Below, one piece after another: positions 44,101-52,874 of a stretch of 64,000 bases of DNA. Both the position numbers and the translations under genes were made by a program. Source of the stretch: Cohnella nanjingensis. GTDB taxonomy: Bacteria; Bacillota; Bacilli; Paenibacillales; Paenibacillaceae. Numbering within the stretch: the first letter of the stretch is position 1; every line of letters begins with the position of its first letter. The notes below the pieces were generated by a model that saw nothing but the letters and a program-made list of their open reading frames with translations, was not told the DNA's origin and made no database searches. The stretch is from contig NZ_JACJVP010000039.1 of assembly GCF_014212125.1 (NCBI RefSeq), positions 1 through 64,000 of the forward strand, in the 5' to 3' direction.

Positions 44101-45548
44101 GCATGGCGATGACGCCGAACGGTCCGACCGTGTACCGTTGGCTGGCGCCGGCCGGCGTGCCGACAGGAGTGGTGCAAAATGCGGACATTCACATCACTCG
44201 CGATGAAGCGAACACAACGACGACATACCGTCTCGCGCTGCCATGGTCGGAGATTCCGACGCTGAATCCCGCTCAGGATGTGGTGGACAGCTTCTCCTTC
44301 GTCCTGAACGATAACGACGGTAAGGGACGCCGGGGGTACATCGAATGGGGAAGCGGAATCGCAACGGCGAAGGACGCGGGCAAATTCCGCAGCTTCCAGT
44401 TTATGAAGGATACGGCTGCGCCGGTAACGACTGCAGCCGTTCATCCCGGGGAGCCTGACGGCAGCAACGGCTGGTACGTCCATCCGGTTTCGGTCACCTT
44501 AAGCGTGTACAACAATCTGTCAGGCGCGGCCAAGACGGAGTATAGCCTGGACGGCGGGAGTACATGGCAGAGCTACACGAATCCGGTCATGTTTAGCCAG
44601 GACGGCAAGTATGCGGTGAGCTACCGCTCGACGGACCACGCCGGCAATGTGGAAGCGCCCCAAACCATTCGTTTCAATCTGGATACGAAGGCTCCTTCGG
44701 TTGTACTGACGCTGTCAGGCCATAGCGTTGGGGATGTAACGGCTGATGTGCCGGTTACATTCGAACTGGCGAGCTCGGACAGCATGTCCGGCGTCGCGGA
44801 GCAAGCGTTGCTGCTTGACGGCGCCGCGATCGTGAGCGGTCAAGCGAATCCTGCAGGCAGTCTTGCGATTGGGGCGCATACGATTGCTTATCGCGTGGCT
44901 GATGCTGCCGGCAATGTGACCGAAGCTTCGGTGGCGTTCCAGGTAAAGAGCGCACCTGTCATGGACGCCGGAGCGCCGGGTGTTCCGGTACTTTCGTCGA
45001 ACGGCGGTTATGCGAACGGCTTGCAGGATGGCAACTACACGGTGGCGATGAATATGTGGTGGGGCTTGAACGGGTCAGAATTTAACTTGTATGAAGATGG
45101 CGTGCTTGTTTGCACGACGGCTTTGACCAAAGCGTCGCCGGCTGCGCAAACCGCGGCATGGACGGTGCAGGCCAAAGCAAACGGCACATATACGTATGTA
45201 GGAGAATTGATCAATTCGGCAGGCAAGACCGTCTCGCAGCCGCTCGTGGTGAAGGTGACGGATGCGACGCCGGGCAAGCCGGCGTTGGCGCACGACAACT
45301 GGGACGGCGACGGGAACTTCAACGTGTTCATGAACCTGTGGTGGGGGACCAACGCCACCGAGTATCGTCTCTATGAGAATGGCGTGCTCATCGACACGCA
45401 GAGCCTAACGGCAGCAACGCCTAGCGCGCAAAGCGCGGCGACGGCTATCGCCGGCAAAGCCGTCGGCGCGTACGAGTACCGCTGTGAGCTCGTGAATTCG
45501 GCAGGCGTAACGTCCAGCGACAAGCTGGCGGTATCGGTGACGCATTAA
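41163..45548 (+). CDS. Large secreted multidomain glycoside hydrolase (clan A-like)
   Basis: The 1461-residue exported protein has: signal peptide 1-35; a carbohydrate-binding-like beta domain about 40-205 (NFESDFSNWSFYNGAEF); a beta linker; a TIM-barrel catalytic domain about 310-610; beta domains; a CBM9-like domain about 880-1080 (IWLNWDRDNLYVTAAIKD); two Ig-like domains (about 1089-1262); and two tandem chitinase-type Ig modules (1269-1365 and 1368-1460). The likely acid/base is Glu424 (LEVYNEYNS) and the nucleophile Glu525 (IWFTEDGWP), placing it near GH39/GH5-like enzymes. There is no LPXTG or SLH anchor. The start is GTG after GGAGG. The exact GH family and substrate are not readable. 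Confidence 0.85.
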   Translation: MTMVRRKLATGMTICLCLVLLPLFPWVGIPSASAKAMLEAVSIGNFESDFSNWSFYNGAEFPGAKGSLTQDTSSFNSGNASGLLHADFENGGAYVSIRRSIPGIDAQALRFSIQTSDMRYVGIRLTDSTGQAHQQLLSIPSSSNWQSFTVTPFNAGTGYIHYGGKNDGVWHGPVKQVELIMDKARLYAGKTSGDMRFDDIALLAPPSPLSVSDSVYNNTFFENEPVAFQVSTQADTLAWSVTDFWNRPVASGSQPVTGSPLTLALPRLPKGYFTLSVSAYVDDQLLKQQSKAFAVLSNDNPAIAAADSPFGMGTHIGWTAASTKPNFVELLKRAGVKNVRDEVPWSGMEQQKGVYQVVPMRDQYIRLLNQEGIHPLIILDYTNPFYDNNGLPYTEEGIQGYANYGNELANRYGDLIPVLEVYNEYNSKADGTPSKYYNMLKKTYETIKSGHPNTKIIGPAPSYVDIMNWLENLYRLGGLNHLDAVSFHPYNFPSPPEGLEQLTETYRNMIRKYNGGNDKPIWFTEDGWPTHSGGISEQLQASYLVRSYVLALSAGVEKMFWYDFMDDGTNPADPEHHFGIVRNEGDSLGALAPKPAYVSYAVMTRALTGAQFVARDATASTIRSYAFQKDGASIRAIWAVGSKQVKLRTDEPVALTDMMGNTTALTPLDGYVYVSLTGEPLYVAGDVQAVEESDSFILTAAKGVVGEPGTATLHVQNPSGSLLNAEFVTEGVKTPVHVEAGDSTDIPVMLTPAASTGVQHVEGLITLNGNAFGLLKTDVTIAEQLQYRVQPIIADPATGQLSLRFHIVNNSKLNGLPVRRLHWQLGSASGDLDVNDTVAPGSTKAYDFPLSGFAYRTTYAGSFTIDSGLSDTVSFDRNLDFNAISERTIDSDAAAASLPATEAIDLSTGSVQIPGYGGADDASGLIWLNWDRDNLYVTAAIKDNVMAAPASGDAIWQNDGIQFGISQGVPGDSSAWYEMGMAMTPNGPTVYRWLAPAGVPTGVVQNADIHITRDEANTTTTYRLALPWSEIPTLNPAQDVVDSFSFVLNDNDGKGRRGYIEWGSGIATAKDAGKFRSFQFMKDTAAPVTTAAVHPGEPDGSNGWYVHPVSVTLSVYNNLSGAAKTEYSLDGGSTWQSYTNPVMFSQDGKYAVSYRSTDHAGNVEAPQTIRFNLDTKAPSVVLTLSGHSVGDVTADVPVTFELASSDSMSGVAEQALLLDGAAIVSGQANPAGSLAIGAHTIAYRVADAAGNVTEASVAFQVKSAPVMDAGAPGVPVLSSNGGYANGLQDGNYTVAMNMWWGLNGSEFNLYEDGVLVCTTALTKASPAAQTAAWTVQAKANGTYTYVGELINSAGKTVSQPLVVKVTDATPGKPALAHDNWDGDGNFNVFMNLWWGTNATEYRLYENGVLIDTQSLTAATPSAQSAATAIAGKAVGAYEYRCELVNSAGVTSSDKLAVSVTH

Positions 45549-45586
45549 GCGGGAAAATGCTGCTCTTTGGTGCAAAATGTAAAGGA

Positions 45587-45617
45587 AGATCGTCGGGCGA
45601 CCGGCGGTCTTTCTTTT
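45587..45617 (+). terminator. Terminator after the glycosidase
   Basis: A 10-bp stem with two G-T pairs (45587-45596 with 45601-45610) is followed by TTCTTTT. Confidence 0.7.
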
Positions 45618-45661
45618 ATGCTCGCCGACTCCGGCCCCGACGACGAATTTTGAAGAATAAC

Positions 45662-45714
45662 ACCAGGAATTAAAGGTTTGCCTTCTACAGTGCGCTGCGA
45701 ATGGCTCGTATACT
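45662..45714 (+). promoter_or_regulatory. Shared module promoter, copy 3 (module A permeases)
   Basis: ACCAGGAATTAAAGGTTT (45662-45679) is 47 bases before TATACT (45709-45714). It gives the permease operon its own start, just after the glycosidase terminator. Confidence 0.7.
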
Positions 45715-45753
45715 AAAGGCACGACAGAAAAGAAAGAGCTGGAGGAGTGGAAA

Positions 45754-46719
45754 ATGAACGAAATCGCGGCGGATAGAAAGAAGACCGGCCGTACCGCCAA
45801 CATTGCAGCCGGGAAAGGTCGGCGCCGGCGATTATTTTACGGCAACCTGGAGCTCTATTTGCTTCTTGTGCCGGGGATATTGTTTTTGCTTCTATTCAAA
45901 TATACGCCGCTTTACGGCGTGGTCATCGCGTTTCAGGATTTCAACATTTTCGACGGAATCTCCGGCAGCTCTTGGGTCGGGTTCGAGCAGTTCCGCAAGC
46001 TCGTCGATTCGGACGAGTTCCTGCAGGTGTTCCGCAATACGTTGCTGATCAGCCTGTATAAAATCGTCCTGTTGTTCCCGATTCCGATTGTCCTGGCGCT
46101 GTTCTTGAACGAAGTATCCAAAATGTGGTTCAAGCGGACGATCCAGACGATCGTATATCTGCCTCACTTTCTGTCTTGGGTGATCATCGCCGGATTGTTC
46201 GTGAACATCTTGTCGCCGTCCGCCGGTCTCGTCAACGAGATCATCACGGCGCTCGGAGGCAAGCCGATATCGTTCCTGATCGACAATCACTGGTTTCGCA
46301 GCGTAGTCGTCTTTACGGCCGGCTGGAAGGAAGTAGGCTGGAACGCGATCATCTTCATCGCCGCCATCGCCGGCATCGAGCAGGATCAATACGAGGCGGC
46401 CGCGATCGACGGAGCCGGACGTATCAAACAAATGATTTACGTGACGCTGCCCGGCATCGCGCCGACGATCGTGCTGATGTTTGTCCTGCGGATCGGCTCT
46501 CTGCTCGACGCGGGCACCGAACAAATTTTGACGATGTACAACCCGGTCGTTTATGAAACCGGCGACGTGATCGGGACTTACGTGTATCGCATCGGTCTGG
46601 GCAAGATGGATTACAGCTTCAGTACCGCCGTCGGTCTGTTCAATTCGGTCGTTGGATTCCTGCTCGTCATCGGCGGTAATTTCCTGAGCAAGAAGTTGGT
46701 GAAGAGAAGCATCTGGTAG
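45754..46719 (+). CDS. Sugar ABC transporter permease, LplB type (module A)
   Basis: The 321-residue inner-membrane permease has six hydrophobic segments and the LplB pattern FKYTPLYGVVIAFQDFNIFD. The EAA loop that docks the ATPase is EAAAIDGAGRIKQMIYVTLP. The C-terminus is GNFLSKKLVKRSIW. It pairs with the LplC-type permease 12 bases downstream. No ATPase is encoded nearby; in Firmicutes such transporters usually share MsmX, so that is presumed. Close paralogue of 58447-59421. Confidence 0.93.
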   Translation: MNEIAADRKKTGRTANIAAGKGRRRRLFYGNLELYLLLVPGILFLLLFKYTPLYGVVIAFQDFNIFDGISGSSWVGFEQFRKLVDSDEFLQVFRNTLLISLYKIVLLFPIPIVLALFLNEVSKMWFKRTIQTIVYLPHFLSWVIIAGLFVNILSPSAGLVNEIITALGGKPISFLIDNHWFRSVVVFTAGWKEVGWNAIIFIAAIAGIEQDQYEAAAIDGAGRIKQMIYVTLPGIAPTIVLMFVLRIGSLLDAGTEQILTMYNPVVYETGDVIGTYVYRIGLGKMDYSFSTAVGLFNSVVGFLLVIGGNFLSKKLVKRSIW

Positions 46720-46731
46720 GAGGCGCTGCGT

Positions 46732-47610
46732 ATGAAAAAGAAAACATTCGGAGACATCGCGCTCGACGTTTTTATTTATTTGTTGCTTCTGCTGGTGGCC
46801 GCATCGACGCTGCTTCCCTTTCTTAACGTGTTTTCGAAAGCCGTCAGCGCGGAATGGGCGGTCGTATCCGGCAAAGTCGGGCTCTATCCGATCGGCTTCC
46901 AGCTCGATACGATGAAGTTCGTGATTACCTCCAACCCGTTTATCCGATCGTTCCTCGTTTCCGTCGGGGTGACGGTAGCGGGGACGGCGCTGTCGATGCT
47001 GCTGACGGCAGTCACCGCCTATCCGCTGTCGAAACGTCAACTCCCGGGGATCGGCATGATTATGCTCCTGTTTATTTTCACGATGCTGTTCAACGGAGGC
47101 ATTATTCCGAACTACCTGCTGATGAAACAGTTGGGACTCATCAACAATTTATGGGTGCTCGTTGTCCCCTCGCTTATCAGCGTATTCAACTTGCTCGTGA
47201 TCAAGAGTTACTATGAAAGCTTGCCCGACAGCCTGGAGGAATCGGCGAAGATGGACGGCGCCTGTCATTTCACCGTCCTGTTCCGAATCATTCTTCCGCT
47301 AAGCGGACCGGTGCTGGCGACGATCGCGCTTTTTTACGCGGTATCTTACTGGAACGATTTTTTCAATTCCATGCTCTATATCAGCAAACCTTCGCTTAAG
47401 CCGCTGCAGCTTTATCTGCGCGACATCGTGATGGACGCCGATTCGGTGTCCGCCGGCATGAGCCGAAGCGTCGAAGACAGGATGAACGTATCGCCCGAAG
47501 GCGTGCGAGCCGCAACCGTCATCGCCTCTACGATTCCGATTCTGCTCGTCTACCCGTACCTGCAAAAGTATTTCATCAAAGGCGTGCTGATCGGCTCCGT
47601 CAAAGGGTGA
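46732..47610 (+). CDS. Sugar ABC transporter permease, LplC type (module A)
   Basis: The 292-residue second permease has six hydrophobic segments, FLNVFSKAVSAEWAVVSGKV near the start, the EAA loop EESAKMDGACHFTVLFRIIL and the family ending QKYFIKGVLIGSVKG. It forms the heterodimeric channel with the preceding LplB-type protein. GGAGG lies just before the ATG. The binding protein gene follows after 76 bases with its own strong ribosome site. Confidence 0.93.
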   Translation: MKKKTFGDIALDVFIYLLLLLVAASTLLPFLNVFSKAVSAEWAVVSGKVGLYPIGFQLDTMKFVITSNPFIRSFLVSVGVTVAGTALSMLLTAVTAYPLSKRQLPGIGMIMLLFIFTMLFNGGIIPNYLLMKQLGLINNLWVLVVPSLISVFNLLVIKSYYESLPDSLEESAKMDGACHFTVLFRIILPLSGPVLATIALFYAVSYWNDFFNSMLYISKPSLKPLQLYLRDIVMDADSVSAGMSRSVEDRMNVSPEGVRAATVIASTIPILLVYPYLQKYFIKGVLIGSVKG

Positions 47611-47686
47611 ATTTGCATTAACACTTCCGGTAACCTGGAGGTTTAATGATAAATGGGAACACAGATAAAAGAGGAGGGTTATCTTC

Positions 47687-49222
47687 ATGAAGTTCAATCA
47701 GAAAAAGTTTGTCCTGCTTGCGCTCGTCGGCGCGATCGGTTTGACGGTCGCCGGCTGCGGCAAGTCCGATTCCGGAGCCGACGTCGGTACGACGTCATCT
47801 CCGGCGGCATCCTCAGAAGGACAGAAGCCGACGCTCCGCGCGCTGCAGGTGTGGCAAAAGGACGACTACAACACGTATCCGGTGGCCAAGGTGCTTGAAG
47901 AAAAAACGGGCTATAAAGTGCAATACGACATGTTGCCTCAGGATAATGCGTTAGACAAGCTGAATTTGCTGATGGCGTCGGGCGATGCATATGACGTGAT
48001 CACCACGCGAGGAGACAGCAACAATAAAGCGCTCTTTTCCGATTATGCGAAGCGAGGCGCTCTCGTCGATCTGGGACCGTTGATCGACAAATACGGACCG
48101 AACATCAAGGCGTCGCTATCCCCCGAATCGATCGAGGCGGCCAAGATCGACGGCAAGCTCTACGGCATTCCGACGAGAGCGATCTCCATCGTGTCTGCGA
48201 GCCTGCTCGTCCGGCAAGATTGGCTCGACAAATTGGGGCTGAATGTTCCGACGACGACGGCCGAATTCGAGAACATGCTGAAAGCGTTCAAGGAGAAAGA
48301 CCCCGGCGGCAATGGCGTAAACAACATTCCGTTCACGATAGACGGCAGCTATCCGTTCGTCGACAGCATTAGCGGCGCGTTCGGCATGCCGAACGGCTGG
48401 AACGATGTCGAAGGCCAATTGGTTCCGCGCGTCATGGATACCGGTTATAAGGATTACCTTGCCTATATGAACGGATTGTTCAAGACGGGCTTGCTCGACA
48501 AGGAGTTCCCCGTCAACAAGGATGCGAACGCCAAGGAGAAATTCGCGAGCGGCAAAGCCGGCGTCATTCCCCTCAATTGGTCGGACATTCCGGGCATCAT
48601 GGATGCGCTGAACAAAAACAATTCGGACGCCAAATGGACATACATCCCTGCTCTGAAAGGGCCGTCCGGCAAATTCGGTTTGAGCGCAAACGACGGCTTT
48701 GCCGGGATCACGTATATTCCAAAAGCGGCTAAGCACCCGGAGGATGCCATTATATGGATGAATGCCAAGCTGGACAACGATACGTTCAAGCTGATGACGA
48801 TCGGCGAGGAGAACAAGCATTATACGGTTAAAGATGGCGCGTACGCGCCGATCCTTCCGCTCTTTTCCGATGAACGGAATCAGGCCTTCAACTACCTGAC
48901 GGGCACCGATGAGAAAAATTACCCGATATACTGGCAGGCGCGCGTCCGGAAGGACCCCCGTTTGTTCGCGGGCTGGGAATTCCTGAATGCCAAGCTGCCG
49001 ACTGAAACCCGCTATTTGGACCCGCTCGGCATCAGCCCGTACTTGCCGGAGTACTCTAAAAATAACCAATCGTTGGATTCGATGGTCAACGACCAGACGG
49101 TGAAATTTATCGCCGGCGCCGACCTAACGAAACTGGATGATTTTATAGCGAAGTACAAAGCAGCCGGCGGCGACGCCAGCATCAAAGAAGTCAACGAATG
49201 GTACGCGGCCAAAAATAAGTAG
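47687..49222 (+). CDS. ABC transporter sugar-binding lipoprotein (second of module A)
   Basis: The 511-residue lipoprotein (Cys24 in TVAGC) has the same plan as the protein at 39534: WQKDDYNTYPVAKVLEEKTG, VRQDWLDKLGLNVPTTTAEF, KEKDPGGNG and YWQARVRKDPRLF. Its place straight after the permeases makes it their regular partner; the copy at 39534 may widen substrate range. AGAGGAGGG precedes the ATG. Confidence 0.93.
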   Translation: MKFNQKKFVLLALVGAIGLTVAGCGKSDSGADVGTTSSPAASSEGQKPTLRALQVWQKDDYNTYPVAKVLEEKTGYKVQYDMLPQDNALDKLNLLMASGDAYDVITTRGDSNNKALFSDYAKRGALVDLGPLIDKYGPNIKASLSPESIEAAKIDGKLYGIPTRAISIVSASLLVRQDWLDKLGLNVPTTTAEFENMLKAFKEKDPGGNGVNNIPFTIDGSYPFVDSISGAFGMPNGWNDVEGQLVPRVMDTGYKDYLAYMNGLFKTGLLDKEFPVNKDANAKEKFASGKAGVIPLNWSDIPGIMDALNKNNSDAKWTYIPALKGPSGKFGLSANDGFAGITYIPKAAKHPEDAIIWMNAKLDNDTFKLMTIGEENKHYTVKDGAYAPILPLFSDERNQAFNYLTGTDEKNYPIYWQARVRKDPRLFAGWEFLNAKLPTETRYLDPLGISPYLPEYSKNNQSLDSMVNDQTVKFIAGADLTKLDDFIAKYKAAGGDASIKEVNEWYAAKNK

Positions 49223-49239
49223 AACGATGCACAAATGCG

Positions 49240-49276
49240 AAGGGGAGGGCGGGCGTTCATCGTCCTTCCCTTTTGT
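49240..49276 (+). terminator. Hairpin between binding protein and FAD enzyme genes
   Basis: AAGGGGAGGGCG-type and CGTCCTTCCCTT arms form an imperfect stem ending in TTTTG. It probably makes the binding protein message more abundant than the enzyme message. Confidence 0.5.
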
Positions 49277-49311
49277 CGCGTGCAATAAGGCATAGAAAAG
49301 AGGGATTTCGT

Positions 49312-50727
49312 ATGTCCACCAAAATTTCCGCTTCGACAGAGACGATGAGTATTCCTGTTCAAACGTTTCCGGTCTCCCACACGCCGGACGTGGTCGTTGT
49401 CGGAGGGGGCGCCTCCGGGATCGCCGCCGCCATTGCAGCCGCTCGCAACGGGGCCGATACGCTTCTGATCGAGCAGCGCGGATATTTGGGCGGGATGGGG
49501 ACGGCTGCGCTGGTGCCATCCTTTTGTCCTTATACGGATGGGGAGAAGCCGGTCATCCGCGGTATTGGCTTGGAGCTGTTGGAGAAGATGAAGGGGGCCG
49601 CCGGCGACGCCTTTATAGGAAAGTACAAGGACCAGCTCGATTGGGTGCCGATCGATGTTGAGACGTTGAAGCGGGTCTACGACGAAGAGGTGCTGTCGAG
49701 CGGGGTGAAGCTGCTGTTCCATACGTTTGCGGACCAGGTGCTGACGGAAGACGATCGAATCAAAGGCATCGTGATCAGCAACAAAAGCGGGCGCTCCGTC
49801 GTCAAAGCGAAGCTGTATATCGACGCGTCGGGCGATGCCGATTTGGCGGCGCTGGCCGGCGTTCCTTTCCAGCTCGGCGGAGCGTCCGGGGAACTGCAGC
49901 CGGGAACGATGTGCTTCCTCGTGACGAATGCAAGCCAAGAGCGGTTCCAGCAGTTTCTTGCCGATACAGGCTGCCCTCACCATTTGGAGCCGTTAATTAC
50001 CGCAGCGCAGGAGCGAGGCGAATTGCCGGAAGGAAGAAAACGGATTTCCGGCATCACCTGGGTGGCCGATTCGGTGGTGGGCTTCAATTTCGGCCACATC
50101 TTCGGCATCGACGGCTCCAAGGCGGAGGATTTAACGAGAGGCGCGGTCGAAGGGCGACGGCTGATCGAGACGCAGCTGAACTTTCTGCGGAAATATGTAC
50201 CGGGTTTCGAACGCGCCCATCTCGTCCATTCCGGCGATCAGATCGGGATCCGGGAGACGCGGCGCATTCAGGGAGACTACACCCTCGTTGTCGAGGATTT
50301 CCTGTCGATGCGTACGTTCGAGGATGATATCGCTCGCAATTCCTACTTTATCGATATCCACTTGGCCAATGCCGGCAGCACGATGGTCATCAAGCATTTG
50401 CCGAAGGGAGAATCGCACGGGGTTCCTTACCGGTGCATGCTGCCGCAAGGCAAGTCCAATCTGATCGTCGCCGGCCGCTCCGTATCGTCGGACCGACCGG
50501 TGCAAGGTTCGCTGAGGGTCATGCCGAACTGCTTCGCGATGGGGCAAGCGGCGGGGACGGCGGCGGCCATGGCGTCGAAGCAGGAGTTGCCCGGCTTCCG
50601 AGACGTTAACGTTCCGGAGCTGCAGCGGATTCTGGTCGCGCAAGGAGCGTGGCTCGGCGAACATCCCGGTAGAGCCGGACGCGTGCAGTCTGCTGCCGGC
50701 AAATTCGAGTACGATCACGAAGCCTGA
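49312..50727 (+). CDS. FAD-dependent oxidoreductase (FAD_oxidored family), module A
   Basis: The 471-residue cytosolic flavoprotein has a dinucleotide-binding motif (VVVVGGGASGIAAAIAAARN), LLIEQRGYLGGMGT, FGHIFGIDGSKAEDLTRGA, GIRETRRIQGDY and SLRVMPNCFAMGQAAGTAAA. This is the PF12831 family, common in carbohydrate loci but rarely characterised; it may oxidise an imported sugar or sugar acid. It has no signal peptide and lies in the permease-binding protein operon, upstream of an SGNH hydrolase. Its paralogue at 62135 occupies the same position in module B. The ATG follows AGAGGG. Confidence 0.9.
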   Translation: MSTKISASTETMSIPVQTFPVSHTPDVVVVGGGASGIAAAIAAARNGADTLLIEQRGYLGGMGTAALVPSFCPYTDGEKPVIRGIGLELLEKMKGAAGDAFIGKYKDQLDWVPIDVETLKRVYDEEVLSSGVKLLFHTFADQVLTEDDRIKGIVISNKSGRSVVKAKLYIDASGDADLAALAGVPFQLGGASGELQPGTMCFLVTNASQERFQQFLADTGCPHHLEPLITAAQERGELPEGRKRISGITWVADSVVGFNFGHIFGIDGSKAEDLTRGAVEGRRLIETQLNFLRKYVPGFERAHLVHSGDQIGIRETRRIQGDYTLVVEDFLSMRTFEDDIARNSYFIDIHLANAGSTMVIKHLPKGESHGVPYRCMLPQGKSNLIVAGRSVSSDRPVQGSLRVMPNCFAMGQAAGTAAAMASKQELPGFRDVNVPELQRILVAQGAWLGEHPGRAGRVQSAAGKFEYDHEA

Positions 50728-50755
50728 GATGGAGCGTGAAGGAGGGTGGAGCCAA

Positions 50756-51370
50756 ATGAACGATTCGAAATGGACCGGCCTGAGTTGGGGGACGCTTGGG
50801 GACAGCATTACGGAAGCGAACGGCTATCAGCCGCTGGTGGCGGAGGCGCTCGGGTTCGCGCGGGTCGTTAATTACGGCAGAGGCGGCTGCCCCGTCACCG
50901 CAGGCGGCGACCGAGACCACGGCGCCACCGTGCACATGGCGCGGGAAGCGGATCCTACGCTCGATTGCGTCACCATTTTTGCCGGCGTCAACGATTTCCG
51001 GCTGAACAAGCCGATCGGGCTGGCGGGTACACGGGATATCTTCACCTTTCGCGGGGCTTATGTGACGGCGGCGGAAACGATCCTGCGGGGGAATCCCGGC
51101 TGCCGGCTCAATCTATGGACGCCGCTGCAGCGCGATAAGGACGAATATGACAATACCTATGTAAACAAGGCCGGTCATCGGCTGATCGACTATGTGGAAG
51201 CGATCCGTTCGATCGGGCTGGCATACGCGCTGCCGGTGCTCGACCTTTATGCGGAGAGCGGCTTCAACAAGCTGACGCTCCCGCTGCTGACCTCGGACGG
51301 CCTGCATCCGAACGAGGCCGGCCAACGCCGGATCGCCTCGATGGCCGCGAGCTTTTTGGAGAGATTGTAA
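50756..51370 (+). CDS. SGNH/GDSL-family hydrolase
   Basis: The 204-residue serine esterase has all SGNH blocks: GDSIT (Ser17), the block II Gly in VVNYGRGGCPV, GVNDF for block III and SDGLHPNEAG (Asp181, His184). Such enzymes remove acetyl or other acyl groups from sugars. There is no signal peptide, so it would act on imported, still-esterified oligosaccharides. AAGGAGGGTGG precedes the ATG. It closes the module A operon and is followed by a terminator. Confidence 0.87.
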   Translation: MNDSKWTGLSWGTLGDSITEANGYQPLVAEALGFARVVNYGRGGCPVTAGGDRDHGATVHMAREADPTLDCVTIFAGVNDFRLNKPIGLAGTRDIFTFRGAYVTAAETILRGNPGCRLNLWTPLQRDKDEYDNTYVNKAGHRLIDYVEAIRSIGLAYALPVLDLYAESGFNKLTLPLLTSDGLHPNEAGQRRIASMAASFLERL

Positions 51371-51386
51371 AGGCATCCCGGGAGAG

Positions 51387-51412
51387 GGCAGCGATAAGCT
51401 GCCTTCTTTTCT
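51387..51412 (+). terminator. Module A terminator
   Basis: GGCAGC-GATAA-GCTGCC is followed by TTCTTTTCTTT, 16 bases after the hydrolase stop. Confidence 0.8.
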
Positions 51413-51489
51413 TTGTATGTAGGAAGATGAACACGAAAATAAGATCTGCCTCCGGATCCTCACGAACAGTCCTCAAAGTTATTGCAAAT

Positions 51490-51516
51490 TGTCACAAATC
51501 CACACCCTTCCCCATC
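51490..51516 (+). promoter_or_regulatory. ECF41-type promoter, copy 1
   Basis: TGTCACA (51490-51496), then 16 bases, then CATC (51513-51516). ECF41 sigma factors recognise TGTCACA-N16-CGTC-like promoters. A near-identical copy lies at 53780, and similarity continues through TTAGTTTA-GAAAGA. It drives the FAD oxidoreductase and sigma gene. Confidence 0.8.
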
Positions 51517-51554
51517 TTAGTTTACGAAAGACCAAAAAGCGAAGGGAGGTATCC

Positions 51555-52856
51555 ATGATGAAACCGTTTGATGCGGCCATCATCGGTGGAGGTATTGCAG
51601 GTTTGGTGGCTGCCATTGACTTGGCTCAGGCAGGCAAGTCTGTCGTCCTGTTGGAGAAGTCCAGCCAATTTGGCGGTCGGGCTATATCTGTCAAGAGATA
51701 CGGGGCTACCTTCGATCTAGGCGCTCATGCCATAATCAGGGGAGGGGCGTTAGATGAAATCTTTCAAGATTTAGGTATAAGAATGGAAGGGGGATCCCCC
51801 TCGGCTAACGTATCGTTGCTCTGGAACAATCAAGTATCTCATCTATTTCGATTTATTTTCTCTCAACACTTGAGCTGGCTAGGTAAGATAGAGTTTTTTA
51901 AATTTTATAATAAGTTGACAAAAATCGATGCCGATTCCGTGCCGGCTATCAGTCTGCGGAGTTGGTTGGAACAAGAAATTCGCGATCCGATGACTCGTCA
52001 TATCGCTTACGCCATGTTCCGGGTAAGTGCGTATTTACACGCTCCTGATCACCAATTGGCGGGGCCTTCCTTACGTTCGATAGCACGCACGACGAAAAAG
52101 AATAGCATTATCTATGTGCAGGATGGCTGGCAAACGCTAATTGATCAACTTAACGAAAAAGCAGTCCGGTCAGGCGTATCCATGATGACAAGAAAAAACG
52201 TAACGGAAATCAAGCATGATGGGACCGTTCGCCAAATAAGGTTTGCTGACGGACAGGAGATGGACATCGCACATGTAATTGCCGCTACCCCGCCTTCGGT
52301 AACCTCCCGGATCTTGGGAGATGTAGGAAGCAAGTCGGTTTTACGTTGGAAAGAACAGGCTCATGTCATGAAGGCGGCAAGTTTGACTCTTTCTTTGAAA
52401 CGGCTTCCAGCCCCGGATCATTTTGCGGTTTTGGGTGTGGATCAGCCCATATATTTCGTGAATCAATCGAAATTTATTCGATTAAGTGAAGATGACACTT
52501 CAGTGGTGAACATTGTTAAATATAATGGCACTGGCGGAACAGATCCAAAAACGGACGAACGATTTCTCGAACAAATGTTGGACTTGATCCAACCGGGCTG
52601 GCAGAAAGAAGTCGTCGCCAAACAGTACCTTCCCAATATGGTGGTAGCCTACGACTATATGCACTTAGGCAGGGAAGATCGATTTCCCGGTCCAGCCGTA
52701 CCCGAAATTGCAGGGCTGTACGTGGCGGGAGAGTGGGCCAGCCATGGAGAACAGTTGGCAGATGCTGCGGCGGCAAGCGGAAGACGTGCGGCGCGGTGCG
52801 TGTTAAAAGATATGGAAGCAGGCCGTAAGGGTGGTCTGGAAACCATTGTAGTGTGA
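51555..52856 (+). CDS. NAD(P)/FAD-dependent oxidoreductase (phytoene desaturase-like)
   Basis: The 433-residue flavoprotein of the amine oxidase/phytoene desaturase superfamily has an FAD motif AAIIGGGIAGLVAAIDLAQA, then VLLEKSSQFGGRA and a C-terminal FAD-contact GLYVAGEWASHGEQLADAAA. The substrate is unknown. GGGAGG precedes two adjacent ATGs (51555 and 51558). It is the first gene of an ECF41 unit: the sigma gene starts 18 bases after its stop, so the oxidoreductase is autoregulated with it. This is the usual place for the oxidoreductase partner in ECF41 loci. Confidence 0.9.
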   Translation: MMKPFDAAIIGGGIAGLVAAIDLAQAGKSVVLLEKSSQFGGRAISVKRYGATFDLGAHAIIRGGALDEIFQDLGIRMEGGSPSANVSLLWNNQVSHLFRFIFSQHLSWLGKIEFFKFYNKLTKIDADSVPAISLRSWLEQEIRDPMTRHIAYAMFRVSAYLHAPDHQLAGPSLRSIARTTKKNSIIYVQDGWQTLIDQLNEKAVRSGVSMMTRKNVTEIKHDGTVRQIRFADGQEMDIAHVIAATPPSVTSRILGDVGSKSVLRWKEQAHVMKAASLTLSLKRLPAPDHFAVLGVDQPIYFVNQSKFIRLSEDDTSVVNIVKYNGTGGTDPKTDERFLEQMLDLIQPGWQKEVVAKQYLPNMVVAYDYMHLGREDRFPGPAVPEIAGLYVAGEWASHGEQLADAAAASGRRAARCVLKDMEAGRKGGLETIVV

Positions 52857-52874
52857 ATAACGGGAAGAAAGCAG

